Origin: Jiangella aurantiaca
GTDB lineage: Bacteria > Actinomycetota > Actinomycetes > Jiangellales > Jiangellaceae
Assembly (NCBI RefSeq): GCF_004349105.1
Contig: NZ_SMLB01000019.1
Location: 1 to 64,000, forward strand
Reading direction: 5' to 3'
DNA: 64,000 nucleotides
Position numbers and translations under genes: made by a program. Shown here in pieces: positions 54,801-59,759 of the stretch. Under the pieces are notes generated by a model that saw nothing but the letters and a program-made list of their open reading frames with translations, was not told the origin of the DNA and made no database searches. Positions within the stretch are counted from its first letter, which is position 1. The number at the start of each line of letters is the position of its first letter.

Positions 54801-56726
54801 ACCCATGTGCGCGGTGTTGTTCAGGAACAGGGAGCCACGGACGATGATGGCCTGGTCCGGGGCGTTCGCGAGACCGCCGCCCATCTGTCCGCTGTTTCCC
54901 CTGATCGTCGAGTCGAGGAGATGGAACTCCCCGCTCGAGGTGTTGAAGATGCCGCCGCCCGCGCCCTGTGCCCGGTTTCCCGAGACCGTCACTCGCTGGA
55001 ACGTGACCTCGGTGGCGCTGTTCTCCAGGCCGCCGCCGTCGAGCGCGCGGTTGTTGCTGATGGTGCTGTCCACGATCTCGACGTCGGCCGCGTTGTGGAG
55101 GCTGAGGGCGCCTCCCTCGTCGGTCGCCACGTTGCCGTCGAAGGTCGAGTCCCGGACGGTGAGCGGGCCACCGTCCGTGTGCAGGGCGCCGCCGCCCGCG
55201 ATGTTGTCGCCCAGAGTGCCGTCGTCCTCGACGACGGGCACGCCCGCCTTGTTCTTCGTGAAGGTCGAGTCGATGATCGTGTGCTGGCGCTCGCTGTGGG
55301 TCCAGACGCCGCCGCCCTCGCCGTTCGACGCGTTCTCGGTCACGGTCACGCGGGTGAGCGTCATGTTCGACCGCCCCTCGCTCGCGATCGCGGCGCCGTG
55401 GTCGGACGAGTGGTTCTTCCTGAACGTCGTGTCGGTCACGGAGAGCTGGGCGTCGCCGCCGTTGAGAATGCCGCCGCCGTTCTCGGCGATGTTCTCGAAG
55501 ACCTGCGAGTCCTTGACCGTGAACGAGCCGCGCAGGCCGTGTTGCGAGACCTGGCCGCCGCTGTAGAGGCCGCCGCCGTTGGCGGCCTGGTTCTTGGAGA
55601 CCGTGCTGCCCGAGACGGTGACCTTGCCGCCCTCGGTATAGAGGCCGCCACCGGCCGCCGCGCGGTTCTGGGTGAGCGTCGAATTCGTGATCTCGACGAT
55701 GCTGTCGCCCTCGTTGAGGATCCCGGCGCCGTTGCCCTCCGTCGCGTTCAGCGAAATGGTCGAGTCGGAGATCTTGAGCGTGCCGGCCTTCTCCCAGCGC
55801 GCCTGGTTCGCGACGGCACTCGCAGCGATCGGGTAGTCCGACGGGTCGACGAGGACGAACCGCTCCGGGTCGAGCGGATCCGGCTTGATCGCCCCGGGGT
55901 TGAGCGTGACGAGGCTCTCCTGGGAGATCGTGATCGTGCCTCCGGAGACGTTGTTGATCGCCGCGCCGCTCCCGCCGGCCGAACCGTTGCCCGTGAACGT
56001 CGAGCGCAGGATCTCCACGCGGCCGTACGGGAGCAGCTCGAGGTTCGGCGGCTCGGTCGTCCATGGATAGTCGTGCAGGTCCGCGTAGTTGAGACCGCCG
56101 CCGGCCTTCTCCGCATAACTGTCCTTGACCGTCACCCCGTCGAGCGTCAGCTTGCCCATCGACCAGTTCTGGATGGCGCCGCCCTCCTCCGGGGTGAACC
56201 CGTTCTGGAGGGTGACGTTCCTGATGGTGACGTCGCCGGCACCGGGGTGGATCTCGAACAGACGGTCGAGCCCACGGGCGATGACGGGTGCACTCGGAAG
56301 GGGCGTGCCGCCGTCGATGACGACGGTGCCGAGGTAGTCGGGCGCCTTCTCGATCGTCACCGGATCGAGGATCTCGAAGTCCCCGACGTTGGCGCCGTTC
56401 TCGTTGATCGGAGCGATCCCGATCGCGTACGTGCCGGGAAGGATGTGGATGGTGTCAGGACCGGCGATCGCGTTGGCCTCCTGGACCGCCGCGCGCAGCG
56501 TACAGCCCCCTCCGGATGCCCTGCACACACGGTCGCCGACGTTGGCGTCGACCTGGTCGTTCGTGTCGTCGACCAGGAGCGTCGTGCCGGTGGGGGCGCT
56601 GGCGGCGGCCAGCGCCGGCAAGACGGGCAGCATCCCGGCGAGCACCAGAGCGGTAGCCAGGACCGCGATGATCAGGTGCCGGCGCCGCCGGCGCACATCG
56701 TGCAAACGACCTTCGGATGTCGCCAC
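36831..56726 (-). CDS. Giant secreted protein with beta-helix, Ig-like and DNRLRE modules (6,631 aa)
   Basis: One uninterrupted frame. The GTG at 56726 is chosen for GGGGGGAG 6 bases upstream; a signal-anchor follows (residues 18-42). Order: CSLREA-like motif (about 50-85); right-handed parallel beta-helix with GGGI-type rungs (about 100-845); two Ig-like modules; DNRLRE (about 1090-1270); beta-helix 2 (about 1290-1710); three modules; beta-helix 3 (about 2110-2530); two modules; beta-helix 4 (about 2735-3110); a long Ig-like array (about 3120-6105) with two inserted 110-140-residue domains; DNRLRE 2; two modules; DNRLRE 3 at the C-terminus (LVLTFKPAS). No LPxTG, SLH or C-terminal membrane helix is seen. 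It is likely an exported adhesin or matrix-binding protein; ligand unknown. Confidence 0.9.
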   Translation of the reverse strand: MATSEGRLHDVRRRRRHLIIAVLATALVLAGMLPVLPALAAASAPTGTTLLVDDTNDQVDANVGDRVCRASGGGCTLRAAVQEANAIAGPDTIHILPGTYAIGIAPINENGANVGDFEILDPVTIEKAPDYLGTVVIDGGTPLPSAPVIARGLDRLFEIHPGAGDVTIRNVTLQNGFTPEEGGAIQNWSMGKLTLDGVTVKDSYAEKAGGGLNYADLHDYPWTTEPPNLELLPYGRVEILRSTFTGNGSAGGSGAAINNVSGGTITISQESLVTLNPGAIKPDPLDPERFVLVDPSDYPIAASAVANQARWEKAGTLKISDSTISLNATEGNGAGILNEGDSIVEITNSTLTQNRAAAGGGLYTEGGKVTVSGSTVSKNQAANGGGLYSGGQVSQHGLRGSFTVKDSQVFENIAENGGGILNGGDAQLSVTDTTFRKNHSSDHGAAIASEGRSNMTLTRVTVTENASNGEGGGVWTHSERQHTIIDSTFTKNKAGVPVVEDDGTLGDNIAGGGALHTDGGPLTVRDSTFDGNVATDEGGALSLHNAADVEIVDSTISNNRALDGGGLENSATEVTFQRVTVSGNRAQGAGGGIFNTSSGEFHLLDSTIRGNSGQMGGGLANAPDQAIIVRGSLFLNNTAHMGTTGEDGELPEEAGQGGGIMSFADGDSLYENTTISGNKAASAGGGVFHDADGELRLTQVTIWRNSAPSGGGIGVRESDFVPPVPPAANSAVILKNSIVGGSLNGGSCDWYVRSEGGNLETGATNTCFLAVTHETAESPIELGVRDRRGDPRLLAIADNGGPTLTHALQHGSLAIDSSAPPCSTVDQRGIERPQNGRCDAGAFEFEGEPPPSDVEPPETVFDYPEDGPFQDGIETMAFRFRGTDNVTAPEDLNFECRFLEIDLAEEPDPVAPWDPVPPELRWNGCSSPWSVPLPEEGQFRFEVRAIDRADNVDPTPVSQLISGVGMTPPDTVIVEAPGLTPGRTVPPAPATTPSTNSRSALFSFMAVSDFTPSQFAEYECRLDSRDPEMWVECFNPTMFSDLTTGLHTFEVRALAGEAAGPDPTPARYTWRVGPDPDDPGATPISCDEANITLTPNADGWADQVTPLENYWSMTELEVRSGATDPGNGQPVVPENARAFFRFPLQSDAPDCELVSATLRLYSGSNTEGRTLAAVPLAETWKESTLTWTNQPDPVAGAAIAQTSAGEGYREFDVKAHVEAIFAGTLPSQGWVIRDGNESDLEGGDQSFLSRETPQDPPEVTLPELELRFEAADTPPPPDREEPGAPEVVTCGQIITESTKLAADVTGCLGQGIAIGAPNIVLDLNGHTVSSGLVLEPGEEDNLTPGIRSGYPNVEIRNGTVTNFGYGVLLGPGSVHSEVHGMTLVRNALTGVQLFDADNGRLGSTVHDNVFDSNGETGLQLMSGTEGALIENNHFVSNGMSIHVFDSHRNVIRGNTISGIILDPALDSDAGIVLENGSRQNVLENNDVSDTGDAGIKIHQGSHGNIVRGGVLVRNGDAGVIVQDADRIEIDGVLAHQQSDGGVVLSNSSNSVVKNSELGYNPSGVDAARTNYLVVENNDVSHSLQAGIALGDGVGMVIRGNIANNNGGPGISVDGAAFDASGVAVGGALIEGNTAHENAASGISVAVGKHTIRNNTANLNANYGIEAGEDTASGEPPDPNRNIDGGGNKAAGNHSDGVTPGLPDAVQCVGVVCETGDLGEITPPDLQAPQTILTSTPPALTGNETARFEFTADDGADGDPLTALTFECRLDAPPDPSVPPEEPDLEPPDPNEPPELPEPPEGERWGECSSPQTYLSLEPAMDHHFEVRAIDQAGNFDPTPAEFTWRIEAGVEEDGTEECGPGETLGVDCTVAGATPDTRITAAPGELITDAAGTRYDTTNRAASFTFTGNDNRTAGYNLTYECRTYYDQFNDHLTPADIPATAEWGSCESPKQYSNLAHGGHIFQVRAVDLVGNKDLSPASHTWWIHPPPPDTTPPDTQFRSGPDPTTVQTSATFTFTGSDNQTPAEELEFQCRLDGAMDAGQPAWTTCTSPHTVNGLTPAEHVLQVRAVDLAGNVDDVNGNVDDPSAPDVNDPGDGVPAAYVWSVGDAPVPKTVFCGQKITHSIKVNNNLGDCLGHGLIVGADGITIDLNGRTIDGKSLGAAILNNGYDSVTIKNGRLTDFDYGVMLNNGARLNIVEGVTADVNQEAAIGLGHGTFPEDPTLAPSEPVPGFQSGVDGNILRSNTLVSNTRGVWLLNGAKDNVVRGNLIGSTSGEAVWIERAGSNLIEGNDIQVASKAGILLEGATDNTIKENSIVEAGTGVIVRATTSGATGIESTGNLVQGNLVTESSGPALEIDTSSSNQLIDNVGQLTDSYAIELYRANDNLVRGNDVSGNKGGISLKESTGNLIKDNDASDSDSTGITLESHSYSNTLLNNVSSGNNAGGIYIGDEAPSGQGTLVQGNTANSNKGTGIQATKPSHIFKDNVAMDNDSWGIWVGDPSNGKANIDGGGNVAQSNDGPLGVDLKPQQCYNITCLGGPGGGDQIAPNTSILETPLDPSTESVAVFRFTGADNASPVTFECRFESTLESAWQPCSSPKTYDNLVNDTYTFEVRAVDFSGNVDPTPASYTWAVQLGTFTVSIDSTPDKVTVDTTATFEFSANRQSGVTFQCLRVPAGTDLSDLWDTAPRCSSPTTYTDLEPGQYEFWVRATDAASTYNTKMYAWTVGPSPVASRLTCGEILTQSTRLLNDLVDCGGHGLIVGAPGITIDLDGHVVDGLGLDAGILNNGHDDVTITNGLVTQFLNGVQLNPGTARNVVHALRVEGNEEAGIALSDADQGADGNTIRDNSIVANEIGIALYTGTRHAVIRGNTLAANRGEGAILLEFASENLIEGNQIGQSAASGVSMLGGGSNTVTENVLKDNGGIGIMAGDDLLASDDNRVQRNTIRGGQGGVMVAGDGNTVLNNDVIGTTGPGVMVELATNTLVKGNDLSGSAGGIVVGEATGTIVEANNASGTLGSGIEIGELSLDSVVRDNTTSGNGGDGIEITESSVIDRGTLVESNTADANGGDGILVEGAGHTIRTNVAQLNGGWGIYSVGAADGGGNLAAGNAEPDQCFGVVCELGVVPGAPDTWIVSGPADWDTSTPGIQSASRNASFTYMGADESSPITELVFECRMDSTNALAWEDCEYPAEYLNLSPGEHTLDIRAVDMMGQGLADPTPASFTWTYVPLPTGVAPEVAVDVGPEDTEPAVAGVQTWLLDAVFTFHANEPDVTFQCKVDTNAYEPCGFESATLMSQGAFEWALAENEVGPHTFSVRAIDFEGNVGAPTTFTWELLGVNVVFTDGPGFTPATGGPEGTPATGGPTASTSAEITFEANVADAQFWCRFDSVDPGDYFPCDSPFRAGPAFAADTTFPEPLLPGDHILEVYAESETMASAAELEPAVYEWEVVDAVDTLPPQTSIERAPGAADLSSTIFEFSGTDDLTPEFLLTFECQVTNGTAAPNDNEWVQCTSPFNLLDVYSYTDPELLLTEHTFYVRAVDMFEPEFPDPTQPEFEGNPDPTPASYTWTPVADTRKPVVTVTGGPADGATVGQEPELYTFAGNDNATPQLRLEFECAAYLTTAGIGSAEWQSCESPAGGGYDISGLEPGAYTVAVRATDLAGNVGPAATRTVTVSAAPVVTFLSGPDGRLDPTSGQPDGASGTENAVFTFESDQSGSTFECSVDGSDFLPCGGTTVPASGAAWVVDNGEHAFVVRATNPQGIVGEEAVYEWLVQLGPDATEPNSQFATGPQNGTLNTVATFTFTGTDNRTPTRDLNFECALDSTTSWNSCTSPEQFSDLTRGAHTLRLRAIDAAGNIESTPAVYTWTVAPPPVVTILSGPGVEQEESTDRTATFTFSSDVSPVTFHCWLDGAFDPHAPGDPSQPAPCDPAGQTYADLGIGEHLFAVRAVDQFGNIGQWEDSEFRVTPSEARMLSAPASGTSTTATFEFTSEPSDPDAVFYCSLDDRPFSLCTGTPVEGSPGTYSKTYTNLWAGEHTFQVQTLYTGTDWRGLPFEHHPVPAVHTWTVQDLTAPDTTIDFGPPATTMSTSAYLQVSSDDPSATIECTLTGPAGTQQADCEPGVVTELTDLAPGAYTFTAVATDLSGNADTSPATHEWTIGTPDGPPNTPAGENVEVTLGDVTVTYFSVGTAGTTTAERLGGGPSLPEGYGGARYYDISTTAEYSEPVTICIDYDPADFGGTKSLRLLHFDGSEWMDITTLHNPFSTPARLCSSEAGGFSVFAIATASSGMAPETFILSGPDGPPGPEGRPSTTSGSATFEFWTDQENAITQCSLDGDPYFFCESPLTVGPLEEGGHELLVQAVNEFGWVDLTPAIYEFEVIGPDVTPPTTVITNGPREGSSTPNFISFFEFGGTDDMTPALDLEFECTLDGEAIGGCETPQEIEVFTPGEHTLVVQAIDAAGNVDPVGATRTWTVVDMSGPDTAILTGPEEETTETSATFTFEGFELIDGPNGPIPVTEFECALDQGEFAPCTSPHEIAGPLGGGVHVLHVRAVDPDGNRDISPAFYEWLILGSDDTTPPDTFITTYPDPANSGPDVTFGFASNEPVETFECSWGSGAPPAEPTTWEQCEAVWLLEALGSGQHWLWVRALDSAPTPNVDPTPAGRDRGFGPNDTAPFVWTTTGEPDTIVDSGPADPTGSSTAIFEFHSDQPGATFQCSVNGSSWVGCSSGFQAGPFLPGPGGAPMEHEFQVRAVNQYRNANGEQVMDLSPATHTWTVQDVTPPETQFLGAQEIGPEQFLEPGLRFTFRGDDDQGSSYELTFECAITNTTAGDPVVWESCGEPAANDSFFHDIVYADLTGGAYTFQVRALDLAANADETPAPLAPYEFTVEGEPETTIGTVTPDMGVDLETTSTSVTFTFSGTGASFRCALDSTVFEPCTSPKEYTDVPYGEHEFRVFAVGEFGTPDLSPAVFEWVSGTDVAPDVTITSGPPATGSTATSGTIEFSSADPQASFLCVLDGGPERPCSSPFEYADLLAGEQNPHTFEVTATRTDLLPSVTLNTATHEWVINDEAAPETVLLATPSSPSGNEVEFRFTGSDNGTVPANLEFECRLDGVDPWAGCSSPHTIADLTGGEHTFEVRAVDETLQADPEPASYSWDVIAPPLTTITNEAPAGVDVPDGDISISATGELSFADQPGSTYECRLDAVDTDVDLFTPCESPYSYDLSNGEHVFEVRATTLPLNGQRMTESPAARYTWTVDAADTTAPDTTIQLGPANPATSTSATFLFSGTDNLTAAGNLTFECSLDGSDFAGCQSGDAYTGLTGGPHTFAVRASDTAVPPNVDDSPATFEWTIEAPGADNTPVGTEVEVTADGARITFAEVTGAGFTAVSALTAGSAPGLPAGYDAAGARYYDVSTTATFVGAVTVCLPYDTLVDAHVLHFDGVWVDVTLEEQGDLVCGVVSSLSPFAVAEASAEVAPDTTIVQAPADPTVQSTGDGADVRFQFSSTIDTIERPAQFECRLDAEPWSSCDTPFQFNALFGEHTLRVRAWTDTGVRDATPAVYTWTVLARPVATIQSGPADQNPSTPDVENESRSAEFVFSSDQSSSTFECRLTGEATGTTWETCSSPKSYENLGLGEYTFEVQAIKDGNASFVPAQYEWEVADLSAPTVTIDSGPEGTVDSTSANFTFSASEPSTFECSLDGAPFGMCQSGVTYTGLGLGEHTFDVRADDLSEGENPSEPVRRSWTVADLTAPNITIGEQPAATTSDTTAQFSFTTSDNWGGAVTTECRLDGAAFAACASPTSYSGLSAAQHTFDVRATDSAGNARTESYSWTVQDVVDPEAQITSVTTGSLVIEFTGTDDHTAPADLRFECRVDSEAYSVCTSPRTYSDVDLAAMTPGDHTFQVRAMDEAGNVGQPDSRTFTVPDTKAPDTSITGRPAATTTNTTATFTFTGSDDGTAPASLTFECSLDDAAFAACTSGKEYTGLAVGGHTFQVRAKDAAGNTDQSPASYSWEIQETAPTPDTTAPETTISANPPATTTETNASFSFAGTDNETPAGDLTFECKLDTGTYAACTTPKAYTGLAIGTHTFSVRAKDAAGNVDQTPTTYSWTIQNSTVNCGSQQTLTATADAWIDEGSATSNKGPDAILKVMSKSGANLRALLRFDLPTMPQGCSVESATLRIYAKSAAGGRTLQVFQLGASWTEGGVTWANQPSTTGSAATTSSGTGYREWNVAGMVQAMYTSANHGFLVRDANESQDAEQQFHSREESTNRPQLVLTFGTTAPPNGVPDTQITGSPLAATSSSSATFTFTGTDDATPASGLTFECQLDGAGTWTACASPQSYSNLAAGSHTFRVRATDGSGAVDPQPAAYTWTIDQTAPETVLSSGPDSSTTSTSATFRFLSPESGATFECSLDSAPYAACSSPRDYTGLTAGQHTFRVRAADAAGNVDQTPVSYSWTIQPGGTPPACGSAQTMTSVADAWIDQSSASSNKGGDSILKLMSKSGNANLRALVRFDLPAIPAGCVLDTAKLRLYAASTSGTQRTLQVFRLGGSWTENGVTWANAPQTSGSAATTTSGSGYREWNVATLVQAMYSSGSNHGFLIKDATEGQDAEQQFHAREKGDNVPQLVLTFKPAS
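38410..47370 (-). repeat. Tandem Ig-like module array within the giant gene
   Basis: About 28 modules of roughly 85-105 codons lie in this span (about 37 in the whole gene). The consensus opens with PDTxIxxGP, continues with TATFxFxGTDN and FECSLDG, then a short cysteine-flanked loop (CxSP) and ends HTFxVRAxDxAGNxDxxPAxYxW. Each has two cysteines placed for one disulfide. Copies are diverged, so unequal exchange is not recent for most. Two non-Ig inserts of 110-140 codons interrupt it near 44,300-43,870 and 40,660-40,310. Confidence 0.85.
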
Positions 56727-56765
56727 GAGATGCTCCCCCCGGGCGGAGGCAGCCGAGCCTGACTG

Positions 56766-56801
56766 CTGCCTCGAATTGGTTGTACCAATGCGGTCAGTCA
56801 A
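56766..56801 (-). promoter_or_regulatory. Candidate promoter and dyad for the giant gene
   Basis: On the minus strand TTGACT (56801-56796) is followed after 17 bp by CAATTC (56778-56773), giving a leader of about 40 nt to the GTG. The spacer contains ATTGGT-TGT-ACCAAT (56775-56789), a perfect 6-bp-arm dyad suited to regulator binding. The -10 is poor, so this is tentative. Confidence 0.4.
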
Positions 56802-56875
56802 GACCTGGCGCATAAGGGAGCTGTAAGAGTCCGGTGAAGAGATCCTTATCGACGTTCTCATCCGGGCCGCCGGCG

Positions 56876-56895
56876 GCTGACACCATGGCGTCAGC
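56876..56895. repeat. 20-bp near-perfect palindrome at the response-regulator stop
   Basis: GCTGACACCATGGCGTCAGC differs from its own reverse complement only at one symmetric pair. It overlaps the stop of the response-regulator gene and could be a terminator stem before the giant gene or a regulator site. No T-run follows. Confidence 0.5.
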
Positions 56896-57547
56896 GGCGC
56901 AGCCGGTAGCCGACACCCCTCACCGTCTCGATGACCTCGGTGCCGAGCTTCTTGCGAAGCGTGTTGATGTAGACATTGACGACGTTGGTTCCCGGATCGA
57001 ACGCATAGCCCCAGACCTGAGACAGCAATTGCTGGCGGGTGAGCACCTGGTCGGCGTGGCGTAGGAAGGTCTCGAGCAGACAGAATTCGCGGGCGGTCAG
57101 CTCGACGGTCTTCTCGTGCGACGTCACGCGATGCGTCTGCAGGTCGAGACGCAGCCCGCCGGCGCCCAGGACATGCGGCTGCTCGCTTCCGGCGTGCCGG
57201 AGCCGGGCCCGAACCCGGGCGAGCAACTCATCGAATCGGAACGGTTTCGTCATGTAGTCGTCCGCACCCGCGTCGAGGCACGCCACCACATCACGCTCAC
57301 TTCGCCCAGTGACGACAAGCACCGGCAGTCTGCTCCCTCTGGCCCGGAGCTCCTGCAGAACTTGGTACCCTTCCCGGTCGGGCAAGTGGATGTCGAGGAT
57401 CAGCAGGTCGAACGCACCACTGAGGCCGAGTGACTGAGCCTGCTCGCCAGTGCCGACGAGCGTGGTGGAGTAGCCACCAGCTCTGAGACCCTTTTCGATG
57501 AACGAGCCGACAAGTGGGTCGTCCTCGGTAATCAGAATCTTTGCCAC
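56891..57547 (-). CDS. OmpR/PhoB-family response regulator
   Basis: A 218-residue protein. Receiver (1-115): acidic pair in ILITEDDPL, phosphoacceptor Asp52 in LILDIHLPD, Thr in VVTGRS, Lys about 101 in MTKPF. DNA-binding winged helix (about 125-218): VTSHEKTVELTAREFCLLETFLRH, QVLTRQQLLSQVWG, VVNVYINTLRKKL, VRGVGYRLRR. The GTG at 57547 follows GGGGGG. It is divergent from the histidine kinase and lies 165 bp upstream of the giant gene on the same strand, so it may control that gene. Confidence 0.93.
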   Translation of the reverse strand: MAKILITEDDPLVGSFIEKGLRAGGYSTTLVGTGEQAQSLGLSGAFDLLILDIHLPDREGYQVLQELRARGSRLPVLVVTGRSERDVVACLDAGADDYMTKPFRFDELLARVRARLRHAGSEQPHVLGAGGLRLDLQTHRVTSHEKTVELTAREFCLLETFLRHADQVLTRQQLLSQVWGYAFDPGTNVVNVYINTLRKKLGTEVIETVRGVGYRLRR

Positions 57548-57723
57548 TCGAGCCCCCCAGCGTGACAACTACCACGCGAATGCCCCCGGAGGGGGCGATC
57601 CCCCGACTGCACCCCGGTCGGCAGTCTAGTGCGAGACCACGATCGGCACTACGCCCCGTGTTGACTCATCGAAGTCGGCCGCACCACGCGCCTCATTCAA
57701 GATCGTCATGAAAAGACGTCCTC

Positions 57724-59229
57724 ATGCAGGGCTACCTGGCCGGCCAACGCGACGCCATGATGGGCAGCATGGCAGAGCTGAGCCGGTCGAGAAACTTGCT
57801 CGGCGGGATGCGGGTCCGCATCCTCGCTGCGGTCATCGTGCTGCTTGCCGGGTCGTCAGTCGTCTCCATCCTGCTTCTGCGCGGCGCACTGCTGGAACGC
57901 CTCGATGAGGAGATCGAGGGCAACATGCACCGTGAGACGGATGAGTTCCGGACCGCGGCGGAACGTCTGCTTCCACCGGATCGGGCGCCGACCGAAGCCG
58001 ATCTGACCGCGGTGTACGACGCGTACTTCGCACGCGAGGTGCCCGACGAGGGCGAGACGCTGATCTCGTTCATCGGCCCTGACATCTACATCACCGAGAG
58101 TGCGGCCAACGCCGTACCGGCGAGTGAGCTCGGCGATGCCATCCGATTCTGGTTGAGTCTCGACGAGGACACCGAGGACGAGATCGACACGAGCGGAGGT
58201 ACGGCCCGGTTCATCGCGCTACCGCTGCGCGAAGGTAGCACCGACGGACTGTTCGTGATCGCCAACTTCCCGGCCGGTGAACAGCAGGAACTCACCGCCG
58301 CCATCGGCGCCCAGGCCTTGATCCACTTCGGGACGATAGTGCTGGCCTCGGTTGTCGGATGGTTCCTGGCGGGGCGCGTGTTGCGACCACTGAACACGCT
58401 CGCCGACACGGCTCGGGTGATCTCCGAGACCGACCTGACGCGGCGTATCCCAGGACGCGGCGACGACGAGGCGTCCCGGATCGCCACCGCGTTCAATGAC
58501 ATGCTGGCCCGGCTGGAGCGGGCGTTCGCCACGCAACGTGACTTCCTCGACGAGGTCAGCCACGAGCTACGGGCACCGCTGACCGTCATTCGCGGTCATG
58601 TCGAGCTGCTCGACCTGGAAGATGACCCGCAGGAGCGAGCCTCGACCACGCTGCTCATCACGAACGAGATCGACCGCATGAACCGGATGGTGGAGGATCT
58701 GCTCACGCTGGCCAGGGCGGAGCGGCCCGACTTCCTGACGCCAGAACCGGTCGACCTGGAGATGTGGACCCACGACATGTTTCGCAAAGCGTCGATGCTC
58801 TGCTCCAGGACGTGGGAGCTCGAAGCGTGCGCCTCGGGAGTGCTTTGGGCGGACAGCCAACGGCTCACGCAGGCGATCATGCAACTGGCGGAGAACGCCT
58901 GCCAGCACACCGAGGCCACGGCGACGGTCCGCATCGGGTCCGAGGTCGATGGAGGCTTTGTTCGCCTGTGGGTTCACGACGATGGTCCCGGTGTAGCGGC
59001 CGAGGACGCGGAGCGCATCTTCGAGCGCTTCGTCAGGTCCTCCGGTCGTCGGACCGGCAGCGGGCTGGGCCTGTCGATCGTAGCCGCGATAGCCGAGGCC
59101 CACGGCGGATATGCCCGGCTGAATCCTCACGCCGGACCCGGCGCTCTGTTCGAGATATTCATCTCGAGGAATCTCGTACGCGAGCACACCAAGGTGAGTT
59201 CGACGGCTTCCGCGCTGCGAGTGGATTGA
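57724..59229 (+). CDS. Membrane histidine kinase
   Basis: A 501-residue sensor kinase: transmembrane helix 1 (RILAAVIVLLAGSSVVSILLL), an extracytoplasmic sensor of about 140 residues (acidic, no known fold seen), transmembrane helix 2 (HFGTIVLASVVGWFLAG), HAMP linker (RVLRPLNTLADTARVISETDLTRRI), HisKA with His280 (DEVSHELRAPL), then HATPase_c with N-box AENACQHT, DDGPGVAAED and GSGLGLSIV. The start is uncertain: ATGs at 57724 and 57757 and one at 57808 just before helix 1 are all possible. It is divergent from the OmpR-type regulator and convergent with the receiver-only gene, the likely phosphotransfer partners. Confidence 0.93.
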   Translation: MQGYLAGQRDAMMGSMAELSRSRNLLGGMRVRILAAVIVLLAGSSVVSILLLRGALLERLDEEIEGNMHRETDEFRTAAERLLPPDRAPTEADLTAVYDAYFAREVPDEGETLISFIGPDIYITESAANAVPASELGDAIRFWLSLDEDTEDEIDTSGGTARFIALPLREGSTDGLFVIANFPAGEQQELTAAIGAQALIHFGTIVLASVVGWFLAGRVLRPLNTLADTARVISETDLTRRIPGRGDDEASRIATAFNDMLARLERAFATQRDFLDEVSHELRAPLTVIRGHVELLDLEDDPQERASTTLLITNEIDRMNRMVEDLLTLARAERPDFLTPEPVDLEMWTHDMFRKASMLCSRTWELEACASGVLWADSQRLTQAIMQLAENACQHTEATATVRIGSEVDGGFVRLWVHDDGPGVAAEDAERIFERFVRSSGRRTGSGLGLSIVAAIAEAHGGYARLNPHAGPGALFEIFISRNLVREHTKVSSTASALRVD

Positions 59230-59235
59230 CGGGAG

Positions 59236-59589
59236 TCAGAGGGCGGCATCGACCATGGCGAACAGGTCGGCGAGAGGGAATGGCTTGGTCAGGTAGGCCC
59301 TGACGCCCAAGCCCTCGGCTATGGTTCGGTCCACGGGGTCACTTCGGGACGTGATGATGATGACCGGAGTCTGATCGCCGCGCTCCTTGAGTTGTCGCAG
59401 CACGTCGAGACCGTCGATGTCGGGCAGCCCGAGATCGAGTAGCTGGAGATCCACACCCGTCCTGTCGATGCGATCCAGCGCCGCCTTCCCGGTCTGGACC
59501 CATTCGACGTCGTGGCCATGCCGAACGAGGGCCTTCTGGATGAAAGACGCAATCAGCGGATCATCCTCCACGATGAGTACCGTTGCCAC
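59236..59589 (-). CDS. Receiver-only response regulator (CheY-like)
   Basis: A 117-residue stand-alone receiver: VLIVEDDPLIASF, Asp52 in LLDLGLPDIDG, Thr/Ser in IIITSRSDP and Lys in YLTKPFP. It ends after alpha-5 with no output domain. GTG at 59589 follows GGGGAG. The stop lies 7 bp from the convergent kinase stop. A single-domain receiver beside a kinase and a full regulator suggests phosphate competition, a sink, or a protein-binding output; which applies is unknown. Confidence 0.9.
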   Translation of the reverse strand: MATVLIVEDDPLIASFIQKALVRHGHDVEWVQTGKAALDRIDRTGVDLQLLDLGLPDIDGLDVLRQLKERGDQTPVIIITSRSDPVDRTIAEGLGVRAYLTKPFPLADLFAMVDAAL

Positions 59590-59699
59590 CCGTTCTCCCC
59601 TGACGCACCGGCGGAAAAGGCCTGACAGGACGATGCCCGACAACCCTATGCCGCTCGTTGCCCCGAGCCAACCGCTTCCTGGTGAGCGCAGCAGCGTCC

Positions 59700-59738
59700 T
59701 GGCGCAGCAGGGTTCGAACCTGCGACCTGGTTTGTAAG
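59700..59738 (-). pseudogene. tRNA-like 3' fragment (Val-type anticodon loop)
   Basis: On the minus strand the order is CTTACAA (anticodon-loop-like, TAC), a short linker, the T-arm GCAGG-TTCGAAC-CCTGC (59707-59723) and TGCGCCA as a possible 3' acceptor strand. There is no matching 5' acceptor or D-arm, and the variable region is 2 nt short. It sits directly downstream of folE. This looks like a tRNA-end duplicate, as left by integrative elements, rather than a functional tRNA. Confidence 0.5.
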
Positions 59739-59759
59739 GCTGCGCGACACAGCGCGAGC

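Noticed and set aside
56727-56861. Extension of the giant protein to an ATG at 56861
   Set aside because: The GTG at 56726 has GGGGGGAG upstream and leads directly into a signal anchor; the extra 45 residues would precede it with no function and would run over the likely promoter.
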